DNA from: Phymatolithon calcareum | Lineage: Eukaryota; Rhodophyta; Florideophyceae; Hapalidiales | DNA: 64,000 bases | Direction of reading: 5' to 3' | Assembly (NCBI GenBank): GCA_977006965.1 | Contig: OZ345385.1 | Location: 1,612,001 to 1,676,000, forward strand | Shown here: in pieces, positions 41,871-52,501 of the stretch | How positions within the stretch are numbered: position 1 is the first letter of the stretch | Layout: every line of letters starts with the position of its first letter | Notes under the pieces: generated by a model | Seen by the model: the letters and a program-made list of their open reading frames with translations, nothing else | Told to the model about the DNA's origin: nothing | Databases searched by the model: none | Made by a program: the position numbers and the translations under genes

Positions 41871-42381
41871 AGGTTGCGGGTATTTCTTACTTGTCCACAG
41901 CCTGAGGCATGGTTAGGAGCTCGGTTTTTGAACGAGAAATGGCCCACGGTATAGCAGTTCTGTCCTATCTTGTGGCCGCGTATTGCGGTATAAGGCGCAT
42001 TGCATGTACGGATTCATACATGGTAAGTGTTGAGTCTGACGAGATTCAACAAGTGTGCCTATAGTTCATAGGGGTCATCTAACTCTTCTGATGAGTTTCT
42101 AGGTTGTTAGCTGGCTCTTATTCTCTTGTGCCCGTGTAGAGTGTCAGCATCACATGACGCAGGGAAGGTATTGTAAATGCCTGGAGAGCGACTCATCGAA
42201 AGCGCACATTTCTTGTCGACGATCAGTCGCCCCAGAACGTACATTTGCATTAGAGGGCATTGTTGGAAGTCACGACTGCGGATGTCATGATGACTACATT
42301 TGATGTGCCAAACAAAATTCATGACGTCGACCATTTTGTGCTCCCCATGAAATATGCCTGATAGTGCCACAATGTACATTT
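41871..42381. other. No gene recognised
   Basis: Unassigned DNA up to the LINE B insertion target. Confidence 0.35.
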
Positions 42382-42394
42382 GCGACACTTCTAC

Positions 42395-42557
42395 TTTTTT
42401 TTGAATTTGGAATTTATTAAACGCCCTCAGTAGCATTCATGAGACTGCAAGGGAGATGCGTTTCAGCAGCTACGTTGTAGCTTCGATCATATATTCAAAT
42501 ACGTGTAACCCGGGTTAACGTCGTAGTCCTAGCTGCAAAAACCCTCTCCCGTAAAAG
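42395..42557 (-). mobile_element. LINE B 3' UTR insertion
   Basis: TSDs of 13 bp, GCGACACTTCTAC (42382-42394, 42558-42570). Inverse complement has GGTTTTTGCAGCTAGGACTA, CTCCCTTGCAGTCTCATGA, CGTTTAATAAATTCCAAAT and poly-A. Confidence 0.9.
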
Positions 42558-42570
42558 GCGACACTTCTAC

Positions 42571-43159
42571 TGTTAGGAAGTTCTTCACTAAGCATGTTGA
42601 AGACATCTATGAGCTTGACGCTATTGATGTGCTTAATAGCGAGTAGCTTTCATGTTCGAAAAACTAAATGAATCTTGTTCCCTCAATTGAGGGAAATTTT
42701 TCGTCAAATAGGCACTAGGGTGCCGAAACGCTTCTTCGCTTACATTCTGAACGTGTTCCTCGAATGCATAGCGTCGTCTGGTCTCCCAGGAGCTCCCAAA
42801 ATATGTATGGCCAGGCTTATAATCAAGATAGACGTATTGTGGTGTTATGGATGTAGCATATGCGCCCGCACCGGTGGTAGACGCAGCACGGGAAATCGAA
42901 TAGAGAAGGATGGAATGAAAGCCGTGCAGCAGTGTGCGCTGAAGTCGATATAATAGTCGCCCAAAGAAGGAGCTATAGTGTGAGCTTATTTCCAAAATAT
43001 GCGAAGACGCAATCCATATTACAACGCCGCGAGGACGATGATCTCGTAGTGCATATTTACGCTATTCCTCAGAGTGCGACAAATAACAGGAAGTGCTTCC
43101 ATCAACGACACAGTAGTGGAACGGCGGGTTGTAATAGGGTGAATAGATTCGATATTGAA
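42571..43159. other. No gene recognised
   Basis: Short frames on both strands (for example 42932-43273 plus, 42633-42995 minus) show no recognisable motif. Confidence 0.3.
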
Positions 43160-43300
43160 TTTGGTGCAAGGATTGGATTGGATTTCTGTTTATTGCAGCT
43201 CCCTTTGCCAATTATCATTGCACCTGAGAGACTTTTCGTTGCGCTACAATCCTTCGCTTACGTTCTCATTTAAGTATTTTTGTTTTCGGACATTATCATT
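43160..43300 (-). mobile_element. LINE G 3' end
   Basis: Inverse complement: AACGTAAGCGAAGGATTGTA, GCGCAACGAAAAGTCTCTCA, then GAAATCCAATCC tail. No TSD resolved. Confidence 0.8.
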
Positions 43301-44945
43301 GGACAGAGTTGGAGGAAGGCACGGATGTGGCAATTGGAGGAATTGTTGAAATTACGAATTGGGGGCGCACAGTGTTCGACAGGGTGTTGTAAAGCCTCGA
43401 TTAGGCAAGGTCCTTAGATGAGTCTTGTTTACTTCCTTTCATTGAGTGGAAAAAAGGTGATGTAGTGCATTGAAAAATTTACTTCATGACAGACGGTGGG
43501 AGAAATTTTCAATTTGTCGAAAGGTTTTGTGATAGCGAAGTAGGCTTGGAGACTGCCTGCCTTGACAGACTTAGAAAGATCTGCGGTTTTATTCGAAACA
43601 TAAAACCGAAATTTTGGCGACTTTTCTTTCACGGCGTCCAACGGTCTAGCTCCCCAGAGAAGGCGAGCAGTGTGGCGCTTCTCCTTACTAGAGTTCCCGG
43701 ACACCGTCCAGTAACTCTTAGGAACCTCCTCCCGGACAAGCACCGCTTGCCGGAGAACCGGATTGCCGTAGTTGTAGCCGTGCGATAGCTTCACTATTAC
43801 TACAAAAGACTATGAAGGGTGGGTGGGTGGTCAACAAAAGAACGCGGGCTGCCAACTCGAAAAGCTCACCTGTCTAGCCTCCGTCGAGAAATCAGATATC
43901 GCACGAGTCCTTTGTGGGAAAAGGACAGCCGGTGTACCAAAAAGCTCCTCACGCTGTTCGCTGCCTTACGCGCGGTTCACTTCTCGGTTCAGGCACGTTC
44001 CGAAGTGCGTGACTCCGTGTGAACGCGTCTGCAAGCTTGCGATGCGTGTACTGGAGATCAAGGTTTCTTCAGCGTCTTGCTTGATATAGAGATTTCGATC
44101 TGAGAGGCTCGGACTCTAGAGCAGTTGCTGGCGACTGTGCGCGCCGGTGAGACTGTCGCGCAAGCTTTAGACTCTGCGCTGCGTGCAGCTGTGTTTTCAA
44201 CCACCGCCGGGTGTACGCGCCTGTGAATGTGACGCGCAGAGTCTCGGCCTGTCGCAGCCCGGCGCCGCGTGGCGCAACCTGATGATAGGGTCGCATGGAA
44301 AGCGTCCAAAAGGCGTCCTTGGCCCGGTCGTCACGCCCGTAAGAGTTCTTCCAGGCGGCCACCGGTTGTGGCGCCCGGCGCTGTCGGGCGACCTAGCTTG
44401 TCGCGAGAGCGTCTTAGCGCGTGGCGGCTTCTCGAATGCCGCTAGTTGCGGCTCGAGACAGTGTCGAACGACCTGGCTCGGCACGGGGATCCTTCGCGCG
44501 GCGCTGCTCCTCGACTGCCACTGGTTGCGGCTCCAAGACAGTCCTTAGCGATGTCGATCAACGCCCGGATGTCATCGCGCGTGGTCGCTTTTCCGCTGCC
44601 GATGGATGCGTCGCCGCGACAAACCAATGGGTATCGATTCATGCGGAGCACGGGCGTTAGTTGTCTTGTAGTGGCGTGCATGCCATCATCGGTGGTCTGC
44701 ACGCAGTGTTTGATCTCAAGAGGTAGGTGATGGCACGATTGAGGTGGGCAAATCTGAGAAGATTTCCATACCTCCGCACCGTCTCTGGCCTTGCTGCTCA
44801 TACAAAGGGTGTTCTTCGAAAAGGGTATTTTTCAGAAGATGGTTTATCAATGGTCATTGTTGACACGTGAGCAACGACACGGAGGTGCACGAGTGTGCTT
44901 ATAGAGAGTAAAAGAAGCATGCAAAGTTCGAGCCGGAACGAAAGT
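43301..44945. other. Unassigned; GC-rich part has degenerate repeats
   Basis: 44340-44560 contains three related ~80-bp segments marked by GCCACCGGTTGTGGC, GCCGCTAGTTGCGGC and GCCACTGGTTGCGGC. Minus frame 44801-44442 (119 codons, reading ATTRDDIRALIDIAKDCLGA) could be coding, but I know no family for it. Confidence that it is a gene is low. Confidence 0.3.
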
Positions 44946-45662
44946 TTACAAAAGCATACATCCTGAGCATTCTTCCTTCTGCGTCTCCCCTTCCCCCTTC
45001 CCTCTCTCCTTTCCATTCCCATCTCTAGCCATGGGTGCAAATCGTGCATCTCTGACCATTCGAGCAATGTGCCGAAAGACCTCGGCACAACCTTCATCAC
45101 TTACCGTGCTTGTCTCCGCATACGAACACTTTATATAACGCGCCAACCGTTCCGCGTCCTCCCTCGAAACCAATCGATTATTCCTGTCAGTCGTATTCCC
45201 CACGAGTAACCGGGGCACCTCCTCGGGGACGGTAACAGCGAGAGTAGAAAGCAGTCTAGAGTTGATGCTTTTGGCGAGCCCGAACGAAGAAACGTCATCC
45301 ACAGCAAACACAATCAGAAAGCCGTCAACACCAAGAGTGTAGTGCAGTCCGAAGCGACTATTCTCGGACTGTCCCTGCGTGTCCACTATGCGTAGGTCGT
45401 AGTCCTCGCCGTCTACGCACAGGGGCAGCTGGTAGTGCACCCTGTTCTGCGTGGAGGAATAGGATTTTCGGAAACGCCCGTGCAGAAATCTGGACACAAG
45501 AGCGGACTTTCCTACGGCGTGGGCGCCGATTAGGGCTATGGTGACGGGGAAGCGGTACGGAGTTGCAGGCAGGGCGATGAAGCCGCCCGGCGGACGGACG
45601 GGAACCGGTTTGTCGTCGTCGGTGGAGTCATGATCCATATTCAGCAGCTCGTGCGGTCGCAT
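44946..45662 (-). CDS. Rheb-like Ras-superfamily small GTPase
   Basis: 238 residues from the first ATG (45662). GTP-binding loops in order: G1 GAHAVGKS (~44), switch I with the Thr of YSSTQN, G3 DTQGQSENSRF (~95), G4 NTTD, G5 ETS. The C-terminus is CMLL, a CAAX box whose final Leu favours geranylgeranylation, so membrane anchoring is likely. Similarity is best with Rheb/Ras (FLIVFAVDDVSSFGLAKSIN, SREDAERLAR, AEVFRHIARMV). Rheb activates TORC1 in other eukaryotes. Odd points: DTQGQ instead of DTAGQ, NTTD instead of NKxD (the Lys contacts guanine), and a ~40-residue acidic/proline N-terminal extension. It may have altered nucleotide handling. Single uninterrupted frame, no repeat overlap, probably functional. 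Confidence 0.88.
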   Translation of the reverse strand: MRPHELLNMDHDSTDDDKPVPVRPPGGFIALPATPYRFPVTIALIGAHAVGKSALVSRFLHGRFRKSYSSTQNRVHYQLPLCVDGEDYDLRIVDTQGQSENSRFGLHYTLGVDGFLIVFAVDDVSSFGLAKSINSRLLSTLAVTVPEEVPRLLVGNTTDRNNRLVSREDAERLARYIKCSYAETSTVSDEGCAEVFRHIARMVRDARFAPMARDGNGKERGKGEGETQKEECSGCMLL

Positions 45663-46582
45663 TTGCAAGGTGCTTTGGGACGAACAGCGCGGCGTGTTTC
45701 GTAGAAGAGTTTACGGCGACAGAACGTGCGATTCGACGGAGAGTGAATGGATGCGAGAAGATTGACATATGGCGACAGTACAGTACAGTGTTTAAATCTA
45801 GAATTCCATTTCACGGTGCAGGAGGCAGCGCGCCGTGGATAGGGAGCTGCATGAAATGGCGTTATCAGTGATCTTGGAGTAGATTGGGCCTTTCGCAAAA
45901 TTAACGTATGGACTTGTGCCCCCTGTATGTCTTCCGGTCCATCTACGTAAACAGTGGGGCCTTCCTGGAGAGCGTGACTGATTTTTGTGCTTTTCGACCC
46001 CTATGCGATCTGAAACACAAAACTTTTGCGCGCATCATTGGTACTAAAAATGTCCGAAATCAAAATGAAAACGTAAGCGAAGGATTGTAGCGCAATGAAA
46101 AGCCTCTCAGGTGCAATGATAATTGACTACGGGAGCTTCAATAAAACAGAAATCCATCCATCCATTGGTACTAAACACTGTAATTGCCACCGGGGAAGGG
46201 GGTTAAGTTTCCACTTCAAGCATCTTGGTGGAATCAGTACATGATGGCAATACGGTCAAGTTGTGCAAGCTGAACAGAAAATGGCCACTCAGATCCAACG
46301 CTAGCCGACCATTCCGCGCCACATCTCTCATTTCACGCTCGCACACGCACGTAAGAACATGAGTTTGGCAATTCGTACCCTCATCGTCCTCGCCATCATC
46401 CAGAGCCGCAGACCGGCGGCGACGAAAAAGCGAATTAGGCAGATGTCGCCGCTCGAGCGCAGAAACCTTGACCGGCGTATAACCCGCGCCGCTCTCCTTA
46501 AACCACCAATATTGGCTTTTGGTGTACTGTTCGGGTCGTTTATTTGTTCAATTTGAGGGCGAAGCTTGCTGGGAGGAACCAA
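45663..46582. other. Unassigned; contains one LINE G tail
   Basis: 45663-46035 would hold the GTPase promoter, but I could not pick a TATA box. A plus frame 46359-46556 (65 codons, basic middle, hydrophobic ends) stops just before LINE A and has no recognisable family. Confidence 0.35.
46049..46162 (+). mobile_element. LINE G 3' end with perfect TSD
   Basis: TSDs of 13 bp, CATTGGTACTAAA (46036-46048, 46163-46175). Insert reads AACGTAAGCGAAGGATTGTA ... GAGCTTCAATAAAACAGAAA and (ATCC)n. Confidence 0.92.
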
Positions 46583-47767
46583 TTGTCCCTTATATATAGC
46601 ACTCCTGGTACGTCGTCCGGTACGCCGATCGGGATTTTAACTGTCCGACCCTCTTCTTCCAACGACCAGACTTTGAATGTTGCTTTTAGGCGTCGCTTTT
46701 TTGACACAATACCTTCTTCCGCTTGTTTCAGAGTTTCTTAAAGGTGTTCATCTTCCCCGAGATACCCAAGGTCCTTTGATACGTCTTCAGATCTTCTTCT
46801 TTTCCCTGGTATTCTTTTGAAAGCTCCAGAAACTTCCTCCGTTTTACCAAGCTTAAGGCGAACCTTTCAGTCTGGTGCATTCTCCTCATCTGTGGGCTGG
46901 CGAGACGGCAGAGCACTCGCATTCTCTCCCTTCGAGACTCGGCATATTTTCCGAAAACGTATCTGTAGAAAAGACCTTCTGCTGCTTCAATTGCCGATAG
47001 TAGTCGTTTCGTGATCGGGGTCAGGTGAATGGCATACTCCCATTTGGGGAGAATCAGCGACTTGAAAATCCTGATGCAAGTGGTTGGTTGGAGCCCTCTG
47101 ACGTTCAATCCAATTTGGCGGAGTTTGTGTATGCATCCCATCGCATTCCGAACTTTTGAGATTGCTGTATCGTCGGTGACTCCGTTGTTGTTCATACTGA
47201 TCTCGAGGTGGGACAGACTCCAGGCTTGGTGCAGCTCTTTTCCTACAAGGAAGAATTTCTTCTTTGGGAGTCCTTTGTACTTAAGGACCTCGCTCTTTCC
47301 TGGCTTCGTGTTCCATTTCATGGAGTTCTCGGCTGCCCACTTCGTAGCTATGTCCAATAGTTTTTGCAATCCTTTTGCATTCTTTGCCTGAAGAAGAACG
47401 TCATCCGCAAATAGCTGCGCTGGATGGTCAGACACTGTTATTGTTACTTGGGTGGCAGCTTCTGTGAACGTATCCGTGAATATGTTATATAGGCATGGAC
47501 TAAGCGGAGAGCCCTGCGGACCAGCTCGGTCGATAATACACCACTTTTTCGTTTCATCTCCTGCCGACGTGATCGACGACGGTTTCATTAAGTAAGATAC
47601 TATCTTTGTTATGTTCACGGGAAACATTTTCTTCAGTCGCTCGAGGAGGATATCCCTCTGAACGCTGTCATACGCTCCTGACAAGTCAAGTGCAGCAACG
47701 AACGGGTAACCATTGTGCATAGTATTCTTTGCGCGAAGTATGGCCAAGGTATGTGTAGTAGAGAGAA
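46583..47767 (-). mobile_element. LINE A RT, one long frame
   Basis: The minus frame to 46728 reads KNTMHNGYPFVAALDLSGAY, CIIDRAGPQGSPLSPCLYNI, PAQLFADDVLLQAKNAKGLQ, WNTKPGKSEVLKYKGLPKKK and LPKWEYAIHLTPITKRLLSA. FADD is intact. VPQG has become GPQG. The fingers are truncated at 47767 and the C-terminal 3' tail is missing at 46583, so both ends are deleted. It lies immediately upstream of the dehydrogenase promoter. Confidence 0.9.
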
Positions 47768-47768
47768 A

Positions 47769-48003
47769 ATGCAAAGGGGTCTCACCTGCAAATGGCACCA
47801 CCCTGAAATGGCACCATCTTGGAAACGGAAACTGAAGCGGAAGCCACCTAGATTCCGCTTTCCAACAACAACTCCTCCAAACCTCCCAATATACAATATA
47901 AATCTATCAACACACTACTCACCCCATCTTCTCGCTCCATCGTACACACATCCATCACATATTCAGCATTCATTATCAATCCATTTACCGTCACCACCCC
48001 GCA
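47769..48003 (+). promoter_or_regulatory. Promoter and 5' leader of the UDP-sugar dehydrogenase
   Basis: A TATA-like CAATATAAATCT occurs about 105 bases before the ATG at 48004. Duplicated, nearly collinear sequence at 26143-26379, and partly at 12840-12913, marks the same block as a mobile or segmentally copied unit. ATG context is CCGCAATGA. Confidence 0.7.
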
Positions 48004-48548
48004 ATGACTCCTACCACCATTGTGCAAATCGGGTGTGGAATTGTTGGTCATGCCTATGCTCTTGCATTCTCAAACGCCGGACACCGTGTTATCGGTGTTG
48101 AAGCCAGCTACAACCGCATGCACCAAATCTCTCACTCCTACCACCTTCATCACGTGTCCCACGATTTGTCCCTCCTCCACAATGTCCACTTCATTCTGCT
48201 CAGCATCAACACCCCGTTGAATCCGCACACCGGCGCTCTCAACATGACCTACATCTGGACCTCCCTCTCCAACGTTACCGCCATCATCCGATCCAATCCT
48301 AACGCCCTGGTCGTCGTCCGCTCCACTGTCACTATCGGCTTCTGTTCCGCCTACAAAGCGGCGGTGGAGAAGGAGGTCGGCCACTCCGTGCGTCTCTGCT
48401 TCCAGCCTGAGTTCCTTCGCGCCCGGTCTGCTGTGGAAGATGCAACGTCGCCGTGGCAGGTGGTTCTCCGGTGCGACAGCGCGCACGAGATAGCCGACTA
48501 TTACCAGTTCCAGCAGCACTTCATCGCCGTCGACAACATGTAAACCCG

Positions 48549-48832
48549 TAGCGCTTAATGCATGGGTAGTGTTCCTGGCGCGTTGCACGCAACAAGTGCA
48601 TATGCCTATATCAGGCTACGCGTAATATCTAGATTTGAACATGTAACGGTATCATTGCGAAGGCCACATAGGGCACTCAATGTACACCTAATTCGGGCAA
48701 TCGGCAAGTGTGGATACACGTATCGAAGCACTGCTGAATTGGTATAAGTAGAAACCTTGCCTGAACCAAACAATAAAGATCACTCTCACAAAAGGGACCG
48801 GAGTGGTCGACAAACACATGGGAACGATCACA
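48549..48832 (+). repeat. 5' LTR
   Basis: 284 bases, TAGCGCTTAATGCATGGG...GATCACA. It holds TATAAG at 48743 and AATAAA at 48772. I count only two mismatches to the 3' LTR. Confidence 0.9.
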
Positions 48833-48914
48833 GAAATTTCTGTCTCGCGCGAGCAGAACTGAACCTGCGTCTGTTAGGTCGTGTACGGTGACTACACGAT
48901 CGGCTTCGCGAAGG

Positions 48915-49469
48915 ATGATTTCGGAAAAAGAAAGTGAAGCAACTACCAAGGCAAATGTTGCTCTTTTTCAGCCAGTAAGTCATCCGGTGTTACGAAGTGT
49001 GGACCCGAAGAAAGTCGCGACATTCCTAAAGGAGCGCGCAAGGTATGAAGACGAGGTTGCCGAAAATCAAAAAGAGATCCATTCAATGTCGGTGGTGTCC
49101 TACAAGGTGTCTATAGACAGGACTCTTCTAGAAAATATGCATTTTCTGGGCGAATTCGAGGATATTGCACCCAATGTGTTACTCGAAAACCTTACGTCAA
49201 GTCATATCGAAACATACATCAAGAGTTTGGTGAAAAAGAAAGACGGTGACTAAGTTAATCCAAACGTCATAAAAGCCGCACTGAGAGGTCTTCGTGTTCC
49301 CATGGAGATCGCAGACCCCAAGGCCCGGATGTTGCAGCTATGCAGAGACATTTTTTCAAGGCTGAACGGTGTAGGTTATGGAGACTTCAAAACCAAAAAC
49401 CCTGAGAAAACTATTACGTTTATCCAATCGTATCTCTGTCCTCAAAACCTCAAGGATGCTGTTGCGTAG
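48915..49469 (+). pseudogene. Gag-like remnant of the LTR element
   Basis: The frame from ATG 48915 reads NVALFQPVSHPVLRSVDPKK, VATFLKERARYEDEV, and after an in-frame TAA at 49251 continues AALRGLRVPMEIADPKARML and CRDIFSRLNGVGYGDF. This matches the capsid-like region of chromovirus-type gag. A second gag-like segment (IPRWIEEGTEKIYIALLCKE) occurs at ~50310-50400 in another frame. Confidence 0.65.
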
Positions 49470-49486
49470 AAGAAACCTGGTACCTG

Positions 49487-50285
49487 TAAGCAAGACTATC
49501 GCGGGTGTCATACGTGTCAATCGAGCGGGTAACGGTCATTAGAACCGTAGAACTGTTGGAATTGCTCTCGTATGGACTTTGGTTGCGAACCGCGATTCCC
49601 CGCGCTTGCTGTCGCGACAATTTACTCGTGGCGTCCGTGCGAGTGGCATACGCGAGGTGGCGTGTGGACGGCCGCGGTATGCGAGAATGACGGCTTGGGA
49701 TGCGCAAGGCGGACGGATACAGTGAATTGGGCGCAGATATGGAGAATCTTGCAAGAGGCGGTGCTCGCGCTCACGGCAGTGGCGCGATGGCGACGTGAGT
49801 TTCACGGTCGTTTACAAGATTAATTAATGGGCGGCGCGCATGTCGACCGCGTCCGCGAGTGGCCCTGAATTGGGTTACCGGAAGGGGATTTCCGGTTGGT
49901 GTTTCCGTTGCGCACGGGATTTTTTGAGCACATGTTTGTCGCTCTGGTGCGGTCGCTGTGTGCTCACGCGACCGCTGCCATACCCCTGAAGGATGCCGGG
50001 GCAGTTCCCCGCGTGTCGTGGGTGTGGAGTACTTAAGCTCGGACCATGGACGGGCTAGAAGAAGGAAGGGGGGGACCGGGAGGTGTTGGTTCTACAGCTG
50101 TTCTATCGACCTGTATTGGTCGGTTGCTGTTGTGTTTATCGATCTGTGTCGGTCGGTTGTTGTTGCGAAGTGGTATCGGGCTGCTCGCCCGGTTTGTGAA
50201 ACTGTTACGTTAAGGTAAACTCGCGGCTGTTGTTCGCGGTTGGGCTGCTGCCCTGTTTCTGTTGCTGGAAGACGCTCGCGCTGGT
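49487..50285. other. GC-rich insert inside the LTR element
   Basis: About 800 bases of distinctly higher GC separate the two gag-like segments. It contains no domain. Possible solo LTR of another element, but paired ends and TSD could not be established. Confidence 0.35.
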
Positions 50286-50704
50286 ACGCGCGACAATGCC
50301 ATTACAAAACACTTGGAATTCCAAGGTGGATTGAAGAAGGAACTGAGAAAATATATATTGCACTACTGTGCAAAGAGGCTGTAATTCAGGACAAAGTGGC
50401 ATATCAAAAACCCAAGTCGTCTAGCAGCTCAAAGCAAGACCAACAGAAGGAGACGTCTAAGAAAACCATTGAAGGCGGAGGCACAAAGCTGAAAGAGTCC
50501 AAAATACCGTTGTGTCTAACAAAAAACATGCTCATAGGGGGATTCGCTGTTTCATCAAACAGTGTCCAATTACAAGCCCTAAAGAAGCAGAAAAATTCAT
50601 CAAACAGTACCGTGAACGGAAAGGTGACAAAAATGTCAAGAAGATTGGTTCTCCGACAAAGACTTACAAAACGTCTGGATCACGGAAGAAAAAATCAATC
50701 CAAT

Positions 50705-50994
50705 ATTTTAAACTGACGGAACTCGGGTGGAACCAAATCCACACCGATTTATTCGACAGCCTTGAAGAGCAACTACGCAGAGCAGTCGCTCTGTCACACA
50801 GGGATAGTTCGAAAACTTTATGCGTCTTCACGGATGCATCCGAAGAACATTGGGAAGAAGTACGTACCCAATGTGATCCTAAAGAGATGCAAAAACAGCC
50901 AGTGGATCAACAACAAGAACCACTCGCTTTTAAGAGCGGAACTTTCAACAATGCACCCTTAAAAAGGTTGGGGAGCAACGTCGCAGCCGTATAA
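50705..50994 (+). pseudogene. RT-linked RNase H-like remnant
   Basis: The frame reads DLFDSLEEQLRRAVALSHRD, SSKTLCVFTDASEEHW (the TDAS start of the retroelement RNase H), then EPLAFKSGTF. Stop at 50992. Upstream RT palm (YxDD) is absent. Confidence 0.75.
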
Positions 50995-51012
50995 AGGTGT
51001 ACTGTACAAGTC

Positions 51013-51696
51013 ATGACAGGACTGAAGCCTAACAAGGCTCTTCTGAAACCAAGGCTTGATGGAACATTTAAAAAGTCGAAAGCGCTGGAACAAAGTCGAG
51101 TCGCTCAGTTGATCGAAATCAACAAGCTACAATCTACATTGGACCAGATGTACAAGGCTGTGCCAGAAATGGTCACTCGAAATGGGGAGAAACAAATCCG
51201 AAACAACAACCAGAAAACCAACCTGCAGTCGGCAGTATTTCACGTCGGGGACAATGAACTCGTGCGACGTGCTCAGGACAAAGGCCACAAACTTATGTTT
51301 CGGTGCATCGGTCTGCGTCGGGTGACTGCAGTTATCGGAGAAATGGTACATGATGTGACTGGTATTCTGGACAACAAAACAGAAAGAGTTCAAGCCGCAC
51401 GAATGGTTTTATATCGCGCGGATTTGGATGAACAAGAGCTATCTGACGAGCTCATCAAGCATGTCGAGCACTCGGAAGCAAAATAGGATATCGTGGAAAA
51501 CCTTTTAGACATGGGGGAAGCCGAAGATGGTATATTTGTTCAAGTTCAATGCACGGGATTACCGGACAAACAAGACTGGACGAAAAACAAACTGCACTAA
51601 CTATATGAGGACATACCCGAAAAACTAACTGATTTTCTTCGAGACTCAAAGAAAAAGTGTGCTGAAACGGCATTAACCGCTTTGGGACTCAAATAA
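51013..51696 (+). pseudogene. Integrase C-terminus and chromodomain-like remnant
   Basis: The frame reads FHVGDNELVRRAQDKGHKLM, FRCIGLRRVTAVIGEMVHDV, then after TAG at 51484 EDGIFVQVQCTGLPDKQDWT and YEDIPEKLTDFLRDSKKK. This is the post-integrase and chromodomain region of chromoviruses. Chromodomains can target integration to marked chromatin. Broken by at least two stops. Confidence 0.72.
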
Positions 51697-51726
51697 TGTG
51701 TACATGCTGTACACATCATGGGGCGC

Positions 51727-52010
51727 TAGCGCTTAATGCATGGGTAGTGTTCCTGGCGCGTTGCACGCAACAAGTGCATATGCCTATATCAGGCTACGCG
51801 TAATATCTAGATTTGAACATGTAACGGTATCATTGCGAAGGCCACATAGGGCACGCAATGTACACCTAATTCGGGCAATCGGCAAGTGTGGATACACGTA
51901 TCGAAGCACTGCTGAATTGGTATAAGTAGAAACCTTGCCTGAACCAAACAATAAAGATCACTCTCACAAAAGGGACCGGAGTGGTCGACAGACACATGGG
52001 AACGATCACA
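51727..52010 (+). repeat. 3' LTR
   Basis: 284 bases, same boundaries as the 5' LTR. The preceding ATGGGGCGC may be the polypurine tract. Two mismatches to the 5' copy (in GCACTCAATG/GCACGCAATG and GACAAACA/GACAGACA). Confidence 0.9.
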
Positions 52011-52501
52011 AACATCACCTTTTGCACCATCGACGAAGCTGAGATCGTGAAGATTTTCCACAACTCCTTTAACGCAATGAAGATCTGCTACTGGAATCGG
52101 GCCGATCTGTTGGTGTAGGAGATCCGCGGTCGAGATGGCAAGAAAATCGACGCCGAACGCGCATTCAAAATCATCGCACGCACCTGCGAAGGACTCATCA
52201 ATCTGAGGTACGGATTGACACCGGGACATGCGTACTACGGGACGTGCCTGCCGAAGGACAGCGCCGAGCTGGCCAACATGGAACGAGTGTATGGACTGCA
52301 ATACAATCTGTTTCAGTGCGTGGTGGTTGTAAATAATGTGGTGAAAGCGATGGATACTGAAGAGGTGGTGTATGGGGACAATCACGCAAACAATGCGCCC
52401 TTCCACAAGGATGTGAATGAAAAGGTGGGACAAGTTGGGGGCGTGGGTACAGATGGATCCAGCTGCAGCTCTGGTAGCGTATCGGAAGAGGAATGTGAAT
52501 A

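Larger units (their letters stand above)
48540..52010 (+). mobile_element. Ty3/gypsy-like LTR retrotransposon, internally deleted
   Basis: Two direct LTRs bound a ~2.9-kb interior with gag-, RNase H- and chromodomain-like remnants in the right order. Target duplication AACAT is at 48535-48539 and 52011-52015. Protease, most of the RT and the integrase core are missing. It disrupts the dehydrogenase gene in the sense orientation. LTR start is uncertain by ~9 bases, since the leading bases GTAAACCCG and GGGGCGC differ. Confidence 0.88.
48004..52501 (+). pseudogene. UDP-glucose/GDP-mannose dehydrogenase-like gene split by an LTR element
   Basis: First part 48004-48538 encodes the NAD-binding domain: IVQIGCGIVGHAYALAFSNA (Rossmann GxGxxG), LLSINTPLNPHTGA, VVRSTVTIGFC and LCFQPEFLRARSAVEDA (the PEFLREG-type motif). 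The frame resumes after the LTR element at 52011 with ITFCTIDEAEIVKIFHNSFN, and GHAYYGTCLPKDSAEL carrying the catalytic Cys of the GxCLPKD motif. The enzymes oxidise UDP-glucose to UDP-glucuronate (or GDP-mannose), feeding cell-wall and matrix polysaccharides. An additional in-frame TAG occurs at about 52117. The usual third (C-terminal) domain is absent: the protein ends in a Gly/Ser/Glu tail after VVVVNNVVKAM. Without the insert the frame would be ~345 codons. Confidence 0.85.

Noticed and set aside
44058-44801. Overlapping GC-rich minus ORFs as one gene
   Set aside because: They lie in several frames, have no recognised domain and coincide with degenerate repeats; only a low-confidence note is kept.
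48070-48588. 172-codon minus-strand ORF across the dehydrogenase
   Set aside because: It mirrors the plus-strand Rossmann domain and extends into the LTR; no domain of its own.
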